Shown: positions 19,960-30,200, numbered from the stretch's first letter. The stretch: 64,000 bases of DNA from Eubacteriales bacterium (GCA_030536855.1 JAUNPK010000015.1:1-64000); one strand, 5' to 3'. The notes: generated from the sequence alone by a model not told the origin. Made by a program: numbers and translations.

Positions 19960-20656
19960 TAAAGGACTTGAGCGTCCTGTTAATCAGGATTATGTATACG
20001 TTAATCTGGACGAAGTAGGCAGTCTTCCCAATCTGTTTATTGTAGCTGATGGAATGGGAGGTCATAAAGCTGGAGATACAGCATCCAAGTATACTGTAGA
20101 GACCTTCACATCACTTATTAACCAATCTGAGAGTAAAGACCCTATTTTGGCAATAAGTAATTCAGTGATAAGAGTAAACAGAATGCTTTTAGAGAAAGCA
20201 TCTGAATCAGAAGATTATGATGGAATGGGAACAACACTGGTGGTTGCCACAATATCTGGTGACAGGTTGAGAGTAGCTAATGTAGGAGACAGCAGATTAT
20301 ATATTGTCAATGATGATATTGTTCAGATAACAAGAGATCATTCTCTTGTAGAAGAAATGGTTCAGCTAGGACAGATAAACAGACAGGAAGCAAGGAACCA
20401 TGAAAAGAAAAATTATATTACGAGAGCTATCGGCGGTTGCGAGGATGTAGAGGCCGAGATGTTCTCTGTGGATCTTAAAAAGAATGACAAAATACTTATG
20501 TGTTCAGACGGTCTTACCAATATGGTGGAAGATAAAGATGTTTTGGACATTATTAATAAAAGTGACAGCATAGAAGATGCAGCTAGGACTCTTGTTGATA
20601 CAGCCAACAGAAATGGTGGTAAAGATAATATTTCGGTAATTATAGTAGAGCCATAG
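19937..20656 (+). CDS. prpC: PP2C-type protein phosphatase (PrpC/Stp)
   Basis: A 239-aa metal-dependent Ser/Thr phosphatase. Motifs are RPVNQD, VADGMGGHKAG, GMGTTLV, VGDSRLY, MCSDGLTNMV and GGKDNISVI, which carry the metal-binding Asp residues. It is the standard partner of the PASTA kinase 20 bp downstream and reverses its phosphorylation. It starts inside the end of rlmN with SD GGAGG. A second PP2C of different sequence lies in the secretion locus at 56 kb. Confidence 0.95.
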   Translation: MKAVALTDKGLERPVNQDYVYVNLDEVGSLPNLFIVADGMGGHKAGDTASKYTVETFTSLINQSESKDPILAISNSVIRVNRMLLEKASESEDYDGMGTTLVVATISGDRLRVANVGDSRLYIVNDDIVQITRDHSLVEEMVQLGQINRQEARNHEKKNYITRAIGGCEDVEAEMFSVDLKKNDKILMCSDGLTNMVEDKDVLDIINKSDSIEDAARTLVDTANRNGGKDNISVIIVEP

Positions 20657-20676
20657 TAAGAAAGGTAATTCGGATT

Positions 20677-22557
20677 ATGTTAAAAGAAGGAATGTTTTTA
20701 GCCGATAGATATGAGATTATAGAGCAGATCGGTACTGGCGGAATGGCTGATGTATACAAGGCCAAGTGTCATAAACTTAACAGATATGTTGCTATTAAGG
20801 TTATGAAGTCGGAGTTCAGTGAAGATAAGACATTTGTATCAAAATTCAGGGCTGAGGCACAGTCAGCAGCAGGTTTGACACATCCTAATGTGGTAAATGT
20901 TTATGACGTTGGAGATGAGAATGGTATTTATTACATTGTAATGGAGATTGTGGAGGGAATCACTCTTAAGAAGTATATAGAAAAGCGTGGAAAACTCCCG
21001 TATAAAGAGGCTGTAAGTATTGCTATACAGGTTGCTAATGGTATAGAAGCAGCTCATAAACGTCATATTATTCACAGGGATATAAAGCCACAGAACATAA
21101 TAATTTCAAAAGAGGGGAAAGTTAAGGTTACAGACTTTGGTATAGCTAAGGCGGCTACATCTTCAACGATTAATTCTTCTGCATCAATGGGCTCTGTTCA
21201 TTATATATCCCCAGAACAGGCCAGGGGTGGATATTCTGATGAGAGAAGTGATATATATTCATTGGGTATTACAATGTTTGAGATGCTTACAGGTACAGTT
21301 CCTTTTGATGGGGATACGGCAGTTGCAGTTGCAGTACAGCATATTCAGAATGAAATTCCTGCACCATCTAAACTTGCAGAAGATATTCCTGTAAGTGTGG
21401 ATAAGATTGTATTGAAATGTACTCAGAAGAAGACAGACAGAAGATATCAGACAGCTACAGATTTAATTGTGGATTTAAAGAGAGCCTTGGTAATGCCTGA
21501 TGAAGATTTTGTAAAAATAGCTTCAGTATATGATATTACCGAAGATTCAGCAGCGTTATCCTCATCAAAGATTCGGAATATATATGGTTCTAACAATGAA
21601 GAAGATCTTGACCAATTAGATGAACTTAGTGATGATGACCTGGACGATCTTGATTTGGATGATCTTGACAATGAAAGAACATCAGGAAAGTATTCAGATG
21701 GTATCGATGTGGATGACGAAGGTAACGACAAACTGGATTTTATAGTGAAGTGTATAGGTGTAGGAATTGCAGTTATTATACTTATAATTACTATATTTGT
21801 AATTGTTAAACTTGTGGGCAGTGGTAAATCAGCAGGTAACAATAATCAGGGTACCACAGAACAGGCATCTTCCATTCAGGGTGAAAGTAAGTCAGAGGAC
21901 AAGAATGCTGTAGAGGTTCCGGACGTGGTAGGTATGACAAAGGAGGATGCAGTAAAGGCTCTCAATGATGTGGGATTAGGCTATAAAGCTGTTAACCAGG
22001 CATCAGATACAGTAGCCAGCGGATGTGTTATTTCCCAGGGAAATGTTGCAGGAACAAAGCTTGCAAAGAATTCTCAGGTTGTGCTTACAATTAGTACAGG
22101 AAAAGAACAGATTGATGTTACTGTGCCTAATGTTACAGGAAAATCTGAAACAGAGGCAAAAACATCTTTAGAAGCTGTAAAGCTTGAGGTTTCTATAGAT
22201 TATGCATATAGTGAAACAGTAGAAAGCGGAAAGGTTATAAGTTATAGTCCATCAGGAAAAGTGGCTGAAGGCTCTACAGTTACTATCAAGGTAAGTCGTG
22301 GTAAAGAGATTACTTATGTTACTATGAAGGATCTTGTAGGAATGACAGAGAGCGATGCCAGAAAGTGGCTTGATGATAATGGACTGAAAGCTAATGTTTC
22401 CTATATTACTACTTCAGGAACTTACGGCCAGGTAGTTTCACAGGGATATGTTGGTGGGGATACAGTACAAAAAGGTGCTACTATTGACATTGTTGTAAGT
22501 CATTATCAGAAGCCGACTGCAACTAATTCTCCAACAACAGCAACAAAAGCAAACTAA
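20677..22557 (+). CDS. prkC: Ser/Thr protein kinase with PASTA domains (PrkC)
   Basis: A 626-aa membrane kinase. The kinase domain spans about 10-270 (GTGGMADVYKA, AIKVM, HRDIKPQN near 133, DFGIAKA, GSVHYISPEQARGG). An acidic juxtamembrane stretch (DDLDDLDLDDLD, about 320-335) precedes one membrane helix (about 354-376). Three extracellular PASTA repeats begin near 411, 480 and 547 and bind muropeptides or lipid II in the family. It senses cell-wall state and, in spore formers, germination signals. It forms a pair with the PP2C gene upstream. Confidence 0.96.
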   Translation: MLKEGMFLADRYEIIEQIGTGGMADVYKAKCHKLNRYVAIKVMKSEFSEDKTFVSKFRAEAQSAAGLTHPNVVNVYDVGDENGIYYIVMEIVEGITLKKYIEKRGKLPYKEAVSIAIQVANGIEAAHKRHIIHRDIKPQNIIISKEGKVKVTDFGIAKAATSSTINSSASMGSVHYISPEQARGGYSDERSDIYSLGITMFEMLTGTVPFDGDTAVAVAVQHIQNEIPAPSKLAEDIPVSVDKIVLKCTQKKTDRRYQTATDLIVDLKRALVMPDEDFVKIASVYDITEDSAALSSSKIRNIYGSNNEEDLDQLDELSDDDLDDLDLDDLDNERTSGKYSDGIDVDDEGNDKLDFIVKCIGVGIAVIILIITIFVIVKLVGSGKSAGNNNQGTTEQASSIQGESKSEDKNAVEVPDVVGMTKEDAVKALNDVGLGYKAVNQASDTVASGCVISQGNVAGTKLAKNSQVVLTISTGKEQIDVTVPNVTGKSETEAKTSLEAVKLEVSIDYAYSETVESGKVISYSPSGKVAEGSTVTIKVSRGKEITYVTMKDLVGMTESDARKWLDDNGLKANVSYITTSGTYGQVVSQGYVGGDTVQKGATIDIVVSHYQKPTATNSPTTATKAN

Positions 22558-22584
22558 TTACATTTATCAGGTATTATTTATTAT

Positions 22585-23460
22585 ATGCAGGGAAAAATAA
22601 TTAAAGGAATCGCTGGTTTCTACTATGTACATGTAGAGACCAGCGGTATTTATGAATGCAAGGCAAAGGGAATATTTAGAAATAAGAAAATAAAGCCACT
22701 GGTGGGAGATAATGTCCTGATTGATGTTATCAGTGAAGAGGAGATGACTGGCAATATTACCGAAATTCTTCCAAGAAAAAATGAGTTGATTAGACCTTCA
22801 TCGGCCAACATAGATCAGGCTTTAGTTATATTTGCCATAAAAACACCGGAACCTAATTTTAATTTACTTGACAGATTCATACTTATGATGGATTATCAGA
22901 GTGTTCCTACTGTTATAGCATTTAATAAGACGGATCTTGCCGGTGAAGAAGAAATTGAAAAGTTGAAACACATATATGAAGGTTGTGGCTGTAAGGTGAT
23001 TTTTGTAAGCACATACAACAATGAGGGCGTTGATGAAATACGTAATGTGCTTAAAGGGAAAACTACAATCCTTGCAGGACCTTCAGGAGTTGGAAAATCA
23101 TCTCTTACCAATCTTATTCTGCCAAATGATGTCAGTGAGACAGGCGGGGTGAGTAGAATAGGAAGAGGGCGCCACACAACAAGGCATTCAGAGATTTTTA
23201 ATGTATGTGAAAGTACGTATATATGTGATACTCCGGGATTTACGTCTCTTATTTTGCCTGAGCTTGAAAAGGAAGATTTAAGATTCTATTTTGAGGAGTT
23301 CACTCCTTTTGAAGGGACTTGCAGATTTAATGGTTGTGTCCACATTAATGAGCCGGATTGCAAAGTCAAGGAGGCTGTAGAAAGTGGCACAATAAGTATC
23401 AGAAGATATCAAAGTTACACAGAAATATATGAGGAATTGAAGAATCAGAAAAAATACTGA
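22585..23460 (+). CDS. rsgA: Ribosome small subunit-dependent GTPase RsgA
   Basis: A 291-aa circularly permuted GTPase that aids 30S maturation. The NKTD motif (G4) precedes the P-loop GPSGVGKSS (G1), which is diagnostic. An OB domain is at the N-terminus, and a C-terminal zinc site reads CRFNGCVHINEPDC. The SD before ATG 22585 is weak. It lies in the conserved prkC-rsgA-rpe order. Confidence 0.95.
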   Translation: MQGKIIKGIAGFYYVHVETSGIYECKAKGIFRNKKIKPLVGDNVLIDVISEEEMTGNITEILPRKNELIRPSSANIDQALVIFAIKTPEPNFNLLDRFILMMDYQSVPTVIAFNKTDLAGEEEIEKLKHIYEGCGCKVIFVSTYNNEGVDEIRNVLKGKTTILAGPSGVGKSSLTNLILPNDVSETGGVSRIGRGRHTTRHSEIFNVCESTYICDTPGFTSLILPELEKEDLRFYFEEFTPFEGTCRFNGCVHINEPDCKVKEAVESGTISIRRYQSYTEIYEELKNQKKY

Positions 23461-23498
23461 TTCCCAGGCGACGGAAAAGTCGTAGAAATGAGGTTATA

Positions 23499-24158
23499 AT
23501 GGCAATTTTATCACCGTCAATATTATCAGCGGATTTTAAGAAACTTGGAGATGAGATACAAATAATAGATCAGGCAGGAGCAGAGTATATTCACGTGGAT
23601 GTTATGGACGGAATGTTCGTGCCAAGTATTTCTTATGGAATGCCTGTAATTAAATCTATCAGGGAATCAACCAAGAAGGTGTTTGATGTACATCTTATGA
23701 TTGAGGAACCAATCCGTTATATTGAAGAATTTGTGAAATCGGGAGCTGATATTATTACTGTGCATGTGGAGGCCTGCCAGGATGTTGTTGCCACTATCGA
23801 GAAGATAAGGGAATACAATATAAGGGCTGCCATTACACTTAATCCAGAAACTCCTGTATCAGCAATTGAACCTTATCTTCCGCTGGTTGATATGGTGCTT
23901 GTGATGAGTGTGCATCCGGGATTTGGAGGTCAGAAGTTTATTCCTGAATCGATTGAGAAGATAAGAAAAGTTAAAGAGTTGCTTGTGGAAAAGAATCTGG
24001 ATAATGTGGATATAGAAATCGATGGTGGAATTAATATAGAGAATCTTGTTTCAGTACTTGAAGCCGGAGCCAATGTGATAGTGGCGGGGTCGGCAGTATT
24101 CAGGGGAGATGCGGCAGATAATGTGAAGAAGTTTAAGGAAGTTATGGCTGCATGGTAG
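23499..24158 (+). CDS. rpe: Ribulose-phosphate 3-epimerase
   Basis: A 219-aa TIM barrel that interconverts ribulose-5-phosphate and xylulose-5-phosphate in the pentose phosphate pathway. Motifs: SADF, HVDVMDGMFVP, DVHLMIE, VMSVHPGFGGQKF and EIDGGIN, which include the metal-binding His/Asp set. SD GAGG. In many Firmicutes thiN follows; here the operon ends and a large palindrome lies before the convergent ychF. Confidence 0.95.
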   Translation: MAILSPSILSADFKKLGDEIQIIDQAGAEYIHVDVMDGMFVPSISYGMPVIKSIRESTKKVFDVHLMIEEPIRYIEEFVKSGADIITVHVEACQDVVATIEKIREYNIRAAITLNPETPVSAIEPYLPLVDMVLVMSVHPGFGGQKFIPESIEKIRKVKELLVEKNLDNVDIEIDGGINIENLVSVLEAGANVIVAGSAVFRGDAADNVKKFKEVMAAW

Positions 24159-24168
24159 ATTAAAGAGA

Positions 24169-24400
24169 GGGTCTGTCGCATTAAGAAATTAGTGCGGCAT
24201 CTCCAAAGACTAAAAAATACAACATATAGTTCATGTAGTTTCAGGTGCTTTGAGCCCGCCGGTACTTAATGAGCGCAACGCGCGAATTTAGTATCCGTTG
24301 CGAGGCGAGAGCAGCGCAAGCGTGCCTGAACTGCAGAACTATATGTTGTTTTTGACATAGAAAAAGAGGCGCCGCAATAATTTCTTAATGCGACAGCCCC
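24169..24400. repeat. 232-bp nested imperfect palindrome, likely bidirectional terminator or mobile repeat
   Basis: The outer arms (24169-24198 and 24371-24400) are near-perfect inverted copies sharing CTGTCGCATTAAGAAATTA. Each arm is itself a hairpin (GTCGCATTA with TAGTGCGGC). The next arms are perfect over 14 bp: ACAACATATAGTTC (24219-24232) and GAACTATATGTTGT. A third pair, TTCAGG and CCTGAA, encloses a GC-richer centre with CGCAACG...CGTTGCG. It fills the space between convergent rpe and ychF, so it may stop transcription from both sides. No coding frame is seen. It resembles a MITE-like structured repeat. Confidence 0.75.
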
Positions 24401-24408
24401 CCTGTTTA

Positions 24409-25506
24409 TTATACGTTAAAACGGAAGAGTATTACATCTCCGTCTTTAACAACATATTCTTTTCCTTCCATTCTCACAAGACCTTTTTCTTTAGCACCGT
24501 TGTAAGAACCGCAGTCAAGCAAATCCTGATAGTTAACAACTTCGGCTTTAATGAAGCCTCTCTCAAAATCACTGTGGATTTTGCCGGCAGCACCGGGAGC
24601 TTTGGTTCCTTTAGTGATTGTCCATGCTCTTGTCTCTGTCTCACCTGCTGTTAAATAACTGATAAGACCAAGGATTCTGTAGCTTGCAGCGATAAGTTTA
24701 TCAAGACCTGATGAGCTTATTCCTAAATCCTCTAAGAACATTTTCTTTTCATCATCATCTAATTCAGATATTTCCTGTTCAATCTGTGCACAAATTACAA
24801 ATACTTCGCAGTTATCCTTCTTGGAATATTCTCTTACCTTTGCAACATATTCGTTGGAAGCTCCATCATCCGCAAGGTCATCCTCACAAACGTTAGCGGC
24901 AAAGATTACAGGTTTTGCCGTAAGAAGATTATATTCTTTCATGAAAGCTTCTTCATCTTCGTCTTCACATTCAAAATTTTTTGCCAGATTTCCCGCTTCA
25001 AGGAAAGCTAAAAGTCTTTCAATGAGTGCACATTCTTTAGCAATATCCTTATTATTGTAAGAAGCACGTTTCTGTTTAGAAAGTCTTCTTTCAAGAACTT
25101 CCATATCTGAAAATATTAATTCAAGATTGATAGTTTCTATATCTCTGACTGGATCTATGCTTCCATCAACATGAACGATGTTAGTGTCGTTAAAACATCT
25201 TACAACATGTACTATTGCATCTACCTCTCTGATATTTGCAAGAAATTGGTTTCCAAGGCCTTCGCCTTTAGAGGCACCTTTTACAAGACCTGCAATATCA
25301 ACAAATTCAATGACTGCAGGAGTGATTTTTGCTGAGTTATAAAGGGCAGCAAGTTTATCCAGCCTCTCATCCGGTACGGCAACCACACCCACATTAGGGT
25401 CGATTGTACAGAAAGGATAGTTTGCTGATTCAGCTCCGGCTTTTGTTAATGAATTAAAAAGTGTACTTTTTCCGACATTGGGAAGTCCAACAATACCCAA
25501 CTTCAT
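24409..25506 (-). CDS. ychF: Redox-regulated ATPase YchF (Obg-related)
   Basis: A 365-aa P-loop protein (family 363-366 aa). G1 is [12 protein letters not shown], with a coiled-coil insert around 130-200 and a C-terminal TGS domain ([17 protein letters not shown]). Family members prefer ATP over GTP, bind ribosomes and modulate oxidative-stress responses. ATG 25506 follows GAGG at 9 nt; a frame extension to 25521 lacks an SD. The gene stands alone between two palindromic repeats. Confidence 0.95.
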   Translation of the reverse strand: MKLGIVGLPNVGKSTLFNSLTKAGAESANYPFCTIDPNVGVVAVPDERLDKLAALYNSAKITPAVIEFVDIAGLVKGASKGEGLGNQFLANIREVDAIVHVVRCFNDTNIVHVDGSIDPVRDIETINLELIFSDMEVLERRLSKQKRASYNNKDIAKECALIERLLAFLEAGNLAKNFECEDEDEEAFMKEYNLLTAKPVIFAANVCEDDLADDGASNEYVAKVREYSKKDNCEVFVICAQIEQEISELDDDEKKMFLEDLGISSSGLDKLIAASYRILGLISYLTAGETETRAWTITKGTKAPGAAGKIHSDFERGFIKAEVVNYQDLLDCGSYNGAKEKGLVRMEGKEYVVKDGDVILFRFNV

Positions 25507-25649
25507 AGTTATTATCCTCATTTCTGCATATTAATGATCTGATTATCAAATCTATGCTTAAAATTATATTTCTGCTTATCAGGAAAGCAGAACAAAACAT
25601 ATTCTAGCATATATTTCCTCAAAAGTGAACTGTACCCTATAAGAAATAT

Positions 25650-25932
25650 AATTATGGTAACTGTTACCTCCCCAGCCGGATTATTATTATGCAGTATGTG
25701 TAATATAGATAAACAATTCTATGAAACACGTTGTATTCTTCGTTTTTCTGCGCCGCCTATCAACTGCGCTCTTCGCAAACTCGCCATAAATGGCTCAAAC
25801 ATGCTGCGAGCACAGTAGCTATGCTCGAAAAACGTGGGAATACTGCCTAACGTTTCATAGAATTTGTTTATCTATATTTCAATACTAAACTGTGGTTATA
25901 ATAATCCGGCTGGGGAGGTAACAGTAACTAAT
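25650..25932. repeat. About 280-bp nested imperfect palindrome
   Basis: The outer arms share a 27-bp perfect inverted repeat: CTGTTACCTCCCCAGCCGG starts at 25661, and its complement ends at 25924. The second arms are TAGATAAACAA (from 25705) with TTGTTTATCTA (to 25874), plus TTCTATGAAAC with GTTTCATAGAA. The third arms are GTATTC/GAATAC with CGTTTTTC/GAAAAACG. The centre is GC-richer and holds GAGCACAGTAGCTATGCTC. It has the same architecture as the 24.2-kb element but different arms. It lies in the 689-bp gap between divergent ychF and mraZ. I see nothing else in 25507-25649 or 25933-26101. Confidence 0.75.
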
Positions 25933-26101
25933 TATAAAAACTAATTATTCTAAAATAATTATAAATATACCAATAAAATTTATTGCAACATGATGTGTGG
26001 TACTTTAGTAGGAAGACACAATATATTGTGGTTTTGGGGTGGTATGGTCAGAAAAGTCAGTAAACATCGGCGTTTCCCAAGAAAAAAATTTTTAAAAAGG
26101 G

Positions 26102-26130
26102 TTGTCAAGTTATAAAAATGAGTATAAAAT
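26102..26130 (+). promoter_or_regulatory. Promoter of mraZ / dcw cluster
   Basis: TTGTCA (26102-26107), 17 bp, TAAAAT (26125-26130). The expected start near 26137 puts the MraZ repeats immediately downstream of the transcription start. Confidence 0.6.
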
Positions 26131-26137
26131 TGACACT

Positions 26138-26174
26138 AAAGTGGTGGAAAGTGGTAGCGAATGGATGAAAGTGG
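26138..26174 (+). promoter_or_regulatory. MraZ operator: four direct repeats at 10-bp spacing
   Basis: AAAGTGG occurs at 26138, 26148 and 26168, with a degenerate GAATGG-type copy at 26158, so the period is exactly 10 bp. This fits the known MraZ box (AAAGTG repeats with short spacers, described in mollicutes). It lies between the promoter and the mraZ SD, so it is a likely autorepression site. Confidence 0.85.
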
Positions 26175-26195
26175 TAGATTGGAGGAACGATTGAC

Positions 26196-26633
26196 ATGTT
26201 TATGGGTGAATATAACCATACAATTGATGCCAAAGGCAGAATTATCGTTCCTGCTAAGTTTAGAGAAACTCTTGGAGACGAATTCGTAGTCACAAAGGGG
26301 CTTGATAACTGTCTGTTCGTTTATCCTAATGATGAATGGCATAAGTTTGAAGAAAAACTGCAGACATTGCCACTTACTAATAAGAATGCAAGACAATTTA
26401 CACGTTTCTTTCTTGCAGGTGCAGCGAATGTAGAGGTTGACAAGCAGGGAAGAATACTTCTTCCGGCTGTGTTGAGAGAGTTTGCAGACCTCACAAAGGA
26501 TGTTGTGTTTGTGGGTGTGGCAGGAAGAATCGAAATCTGGAGCAGACAGCGCTGGGATGAATCTATCAGCAAATATGATGATGATATGGATGAAGTAGCT
26601 GAGAATATGGAAAGTCTGGGATTCACTATATAG
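26196..26633 (+). CDS. mraZ: Transcriptional regulator MraZ
   Basis: A 145-aa ring-forming DNA-binding protein with two SpoVT/AbrB-like halves: [20 protein letters not shown] at the N-terminus and [18 protein letters not shown] in the second half. It regulates its own dcw operon through the repeats at 26138-26174. SD GGAGG. First gene of the cluster, in its usual place before rsmH. Confidence 0.96.
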   Translation: MFMGEYNHTIDAKGRIIVPAKFRETLGDEFVVTKGLDNCLFVYPNDEWHKFEEKLQTLPLTNKNARQFTRFFLAGAANVEVDKQGRILLPAVLREFADLTKDVVFVGVAGRIEIWSRQRWDESISKYDDDMDEVAENMESLGFTI

Positions 26634-26711
26634 TAAAGCTTAAGATAATGCGAAAGCGGATATTCTTAGGTCTGTAAATCAGATACATGGCAGAAAGAAA
26701 TGAGGGCTGAT

Positions 26712-27647
26712 ATGGAATTTAAACATAAGTCAGTTTTACTTTATGAGACTGTGGAAAATCTTAATATTAAGCCTGATGGAATATACGTTGATGGAACGTT
26801 GGGTGGTGGCGGACACTCCTATGAAATAGCCGGGCGTTTGTCAGATAAGGGAAGGCTTATAGGAATTGACCAGGATGAAGATGCAATTAAAGCTGCTACA
26901 GAGCGCTTAAAGCCTTTTGAAAATAAGGTGACAATAGTAAGAAATAACTATTGTAATTTTGGAAAAGTACTTGATGAACTGGGAATAGATAAGGTGGATG
27001 GAATTATCCTTGACCTTGGGGTTTCCTCTTATCAGTTAGATACCGTCGACAGAGGATTCACATATAACGTTGATACAAATCTGGACATGCGTATGGACAG
27101 AAGACAGGAAATGACAGCCAGAGACATTGTTAATACATACAGTGAATTTGATTTATACAGAATAATAAGAGACTATGGCGAAGATAAATTCGCTAAAAAT
27201 ATAGCAAAACATATTGTAGCAAAAAGACAGGAAAAGCCTATTGAAACAACATTCGAACTTAATGAAATTATTAAAGCAGCAATTCCAATGAAAGTCAGGG
27301 CAACAGGTGGACATCCATCTAAGAAGACATATCAGGCCATAAGAATTGAATTGAACAAAGAACTGGATGTTCTTGAAAATTCAATTGATGATATGATAGA
27401 CAGACTTAATCCCGGGGGAAGGATATGTATTATTACATTTCATTCTCTTGAGGACAGGATAGTAAAGACAAGGTTTAGAAATAATGAAAATCCTTGTACA
27501 TGCCCTCCGGATTTCCCGGTGTGTGTATGTGGTAAAAAGCCGAAGGGGAAGGTCATTACAAGAAAGCCTATTGTTCCTGCAGATGAGGAACTGGAAGAAA
27601 ACAGTCGCTCAAAGAGTTCAAAACTGAGAGTTTTTGAAAGAGCTTAG
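26712..27647 (+). CDS. rsmH: 16S rRNA m4C1402 methyltransferase RsmH
   Basis: A 311-aa SAM-dependent enzyme. Motifs: [20 protein letters not shown] (SAM loop), [28 protein letters not shown] and [15 protein letters not shown] 26712 follows GAGGG; ATG 26700 is in frame without a better SD. It is the standard second gene of the dcw cluster. Confidence 0.96.
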   Translation: MEFKHKSVLLYETVENLNIKPDGIYVDGTLGGGGHSYEIAGRLSDKGRLIGIDQDEDAIKAATERLKPFENKVTIVRNNYCNFGKVLDELGIDKVDGIILDLGVSSYQLDTVDRGFTYNVDTNLDMRMDRRQEMTARDIVNTYSEFDLYRIIRDYGEDKFAKNIAKHIVAKRQEKPIETTFELNEIIKAAIPMKVRATGGHPSKKTYQAIRIELNKELDVLENSIDDMIDRLNPGGRICIITFHSLEDRIVKTRFRNNENPCTCPPDFPVCVCGKKPKGKVITRKPIVPADEELEENSRSKSSKLRVFERA

Positions 27648-27680
27648 TAATAAAAATCTGAAAACAGGGGGAAACATAAA

Positions 27681-28193
27681 GTGGTAAATAAAAGCAACGT
27701 AAGAAACGTAAGAAATGCACGAACAACCGCATCATCATATGAATACGGAAGCGCGGTAAGACAATTAAATACAGCAGAGCCACTTAAGAGACCTGACAGA
27801 AGAAAAGAAATTGATGAGCAGGAGAGAGCGGAAAGACGCAGAAGAGCAAGACAGATAAAGCGCAATAGCAGAGTGAATTTTCTATATACAATAATGCTTA
27901 TTGGTGTTGCAACATGTGCATTTTTTGTATGCTATCAGTATCTTAACCTTCAGTCAAATGTTAAAACCAATTCAGATAAGGTAATAGAGCTTCAGAATAA
28001 TCTCAATTCTCTAAGAGAGGATAATGACGTTTATGAATCATCTATTAAGACAAGCATTAACTATGATGAGATATATAATACAGCAGTAGAAGAACTTGGA
28101 ATGGTATATCCAGACAGAGGACAGGTTATTAATTATGATTCAAATGAGAGCGAGTATGTAAGGCAGTATAAGGATATTCCTGCTGCAAATTAA
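27681..28193 (+). CDS. ftsL: FtsL/DivIC-like cell division protein
   Basis: A 170-aa bitopic protein. A basic cytoplasmic region (about 1-65, rich in Arg/Lys) precedes one membrane helix (about residues 70-92, FLYTIMLIGVATCAFFVCY) and an extracellular coiled-coil (LQSNVKTNSDKVIELQNNLNSL). Position between rsmH and the class B PBP is the normal place of ftsL, and sequence conservation in the family is poor. The start is GTG 27681, 9 nt after GGGGG. It would bridge DivIB/FtsQ and the septal PBP. Confidence 0.82.
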   Translation: MVNKSNVRNVRNARTTASSYEYGSAVRQLNTAEPLKRPDRRKEIDEQERAERRRRARQIKRNSRVNFLYTIMLIGVATCAFFVCYQYLNLQSNVKTNSDKVIELQNNLNSLREDNDVYESSIKTSINYDEIYNTAVEELGMVYPDRGQVINYDSNESEYVRQYKDIPAAN

Positions 28194-28217
28194 AATGTGA
28201 AACGGTAAGAGGTACTT

Positions 28218-30155
28218 ATGGCGGATAATGATGTAATAAAGAAGAATAAGTACAGAAGAAAAAAGGCAATGTTAAAGCGTATACATAAAAAGACGGGGGT
28301 AGCTTTTGGAGTAGTCATAGTACTCCTTATGCTTTTGGGTATTAAAGTTTTTGCAATTAACTATACTCATGGTGAGGAGTATTCCAAAGCGGTTTTAGAC
28401 CATCAGTCCTATACGTCAACCACATTGCCATATAGAAGAGGACAGATATTGACCAGCGATGGAACTGTTCTTGCATATAGTGAAAAAGTATACAATCTGA
28501 TTCTTGATGTTAAGATGATGACCTCTGACGAAAAATATATTGAGCCTACATTAAGTGCGTTGGTTCAATATTTTGATTTAAAAAGAAATGATTTGAATGA
28601 GATTGTAAACAAAAATCCAAATAGCCAGTATCAAAAGCTTGTTAAAGAGTTAAAAGCGGAGGAGATTGAAGAATTTAAGAATCTTATGGCAGATTCAACC
28701 AACGGAGCTAATATAAAGGGAGTATGGTTTGAGGACAGCTATTTAAGACTGTATCCTTTTAGTACTTTGGCCAGTGATGTGGTGGGATTTGCCAGTGCAG
28801 CTAACGGTGGAGAACTGGGTATCGAGAGTCAGTATAATGATGAACTTACAGGAACTAACGGAACGATATACAATTATGTTGATGAGGGACTGGATGTTTC
28901 TGAAACTCAAAAGGCAGCGGTTGATGGTAATAATGTAGTGCTGACATTGGATTATAATGTACAGGCTATCATTGAAAAGTGTATTAAGGATTATAATGCT
29001 GAAAAACCATCAAAAAATACAGCTGTGGTGGTTATGAATCCTAATAATGGCGAAGTATTGGGAATGGCAAGTTACCCTACATTCAATTTGAATAATCCAA
29101 GAGATCTTACAGGAGTTTACTCCCAGGAGGATATTCAGAAAATGTCGGATGAAGAATATACAGCATCACTTTATTCTTTGTGGAAGAATTTCTGCGTTTC
29201 AGAAAGTTACGAACCGGGTTCCACATTTAAGCCTATTACTGTGGCATCAGCTCTTGAATCAGGAGTTGCTAAGGATGGTGATACTTATGAATGTACAGGT
29301 TCAGTGACAATTGGACCGGATAGGATAAGATGTCATATATCAACTACCAGGGGAAGCCATGGTTTGCTTACTATCGAAGAAGGTTTGATGCAGTCCTGCA
29401 ATCCTTATATGATTAATCTGGCAGTTAAAATGGGAACCAGTCAGTTTCTTCAGTATCAGTCACTATTTGGATATGGAAGAGTGACAGGTATAGATCTTCC
29501 CGGAGAAACAACAGGTATTACATATAAAGAGGATAATTATCAAGTGATTGATGCGGCTTGTAATTCATTTGGTCAGAACATAAATGTTAACATGATTCAG
29601 ATGATTTCGGCATATTGTTCTCTTATTAATGATGGTAAATATTATCAGCCTCATGTGGTTAAAAGGATTGAAACAGATAATGGTGAGGTTGTAAAGGAAT
29701 ATGGAGCAACACTTATAAGACAGACTATAACAACATCAACATCAAAATATTTAAGAAGATATCTTAAATCTACGGTGGAATCCGGTCTGGCTAAAAAAGC
29801 AGGTGTGACAGGATACTCAATTGCCGGAAAAACAGGAACAGCACAGAAGCAGCCAAGAGCTGACAAGCGTTGGATAATCTCATTTATAGGGCATGCTCCT
29901 GCAGATAATCCGAAGTTTGCTATTTATGTCCTGATTGATGAACCGAATGGAACTAACGGTGTTGAAGCAGGTTCTAATGATGTATTGAACCTTTCCCATG
30001 ACATTTTGGAGAAACTTCTTCCATATATGAATGTGTTTAAAGATGCAACTGATGAGCCGGAGGACACAAGTGAAAGCCCTGTTGAATCGGCGGTTGACGG
30101 AATACCGTCAGGCTCTCCAACAGGAGGAGGCAATAATACTGCAGGTAATAATTAA
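28218..30155 (+). CDS. Class B penicillin-binding protein (septal transpeptidase, FtsI/PBP2B type)
   Basis: 645 aa. One N-terminal membrane helix (about 25-47), a pedestal domain starting YRRGQIL, then the transpeptidase with Ser335-x-x-Lys338 (STFK), SCN at 393-395 and KTGT from Lys538. It crosslinks septal peptidoglycan with FtsW. The C-terminal tail is Ser/Pro/Gly rich and has no PASTA domain. SD AAGAGGT. A large hairpin separates it from a second class B PBP. Confidence 0.93.
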   Translation: MADNDVIKKNKYRRKKAMLKRIHKKTGVAFGVVIVLLMLLGIKVFAINYTHGEEYSKAVLDHQSYTSTTLPYRRGQILTSDGTVLAYSEKVYNLILDVKMMTSDEKYIEPTLSALVQYFDLKRNDLNEIVNKNPNSQYQKLVKELKAEEIEEFKNLMADSTNGANIKGVWFEDSYLRLYPFSTLASDVVGFASAANGGELGIESQYNDELTGTNGTIYNYVDEGLDVSETQKAAVDGNNVVLTLDYNVQAIIEKCIKDYNAEKPSKNTAVVVMNPNNGEVLGMASYPTFNLNNPRDLTGVYSQEDIQKMSDEEYTASLYSLWKNFCVSESYEPGSTFKPITVASALESGVAKDGDTYECTGSVTIGPDRIRCHISTTRGSHGLLTIEEGLMQSCNPYMINLAVKMGTSQFLQYQSLFGYGRVTGIDLPGETTGITYKEDNYQVIDAACNSFGQNINVNMIQMISAYCSLINDGKYYQPHVVKRIETDNGEVVKEYGATLIRQTITTSTSKYLRRYLKSTVESGLAKKAGVTGYSIAGKTGTAQKQPRADKRWIISFIGHAPADNPKFAIYVLIDEPNGTNGVEAGSNDVLNLSHDILEKLLPYMNVFKDATDEPEDTSESPVESAVDGIPSGSPTGGGNNTAGNN

Positions 30156-30200
30156 ATGTTGTAAACATTTTCCCCAAAATAGGTAATAATAAGTATAAGT

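Noticed and set aside
24169..25932. CRISPR array
   Set aside because: The repeats are inverted, not regularly spaced direct repeats, and no cas genes are present.
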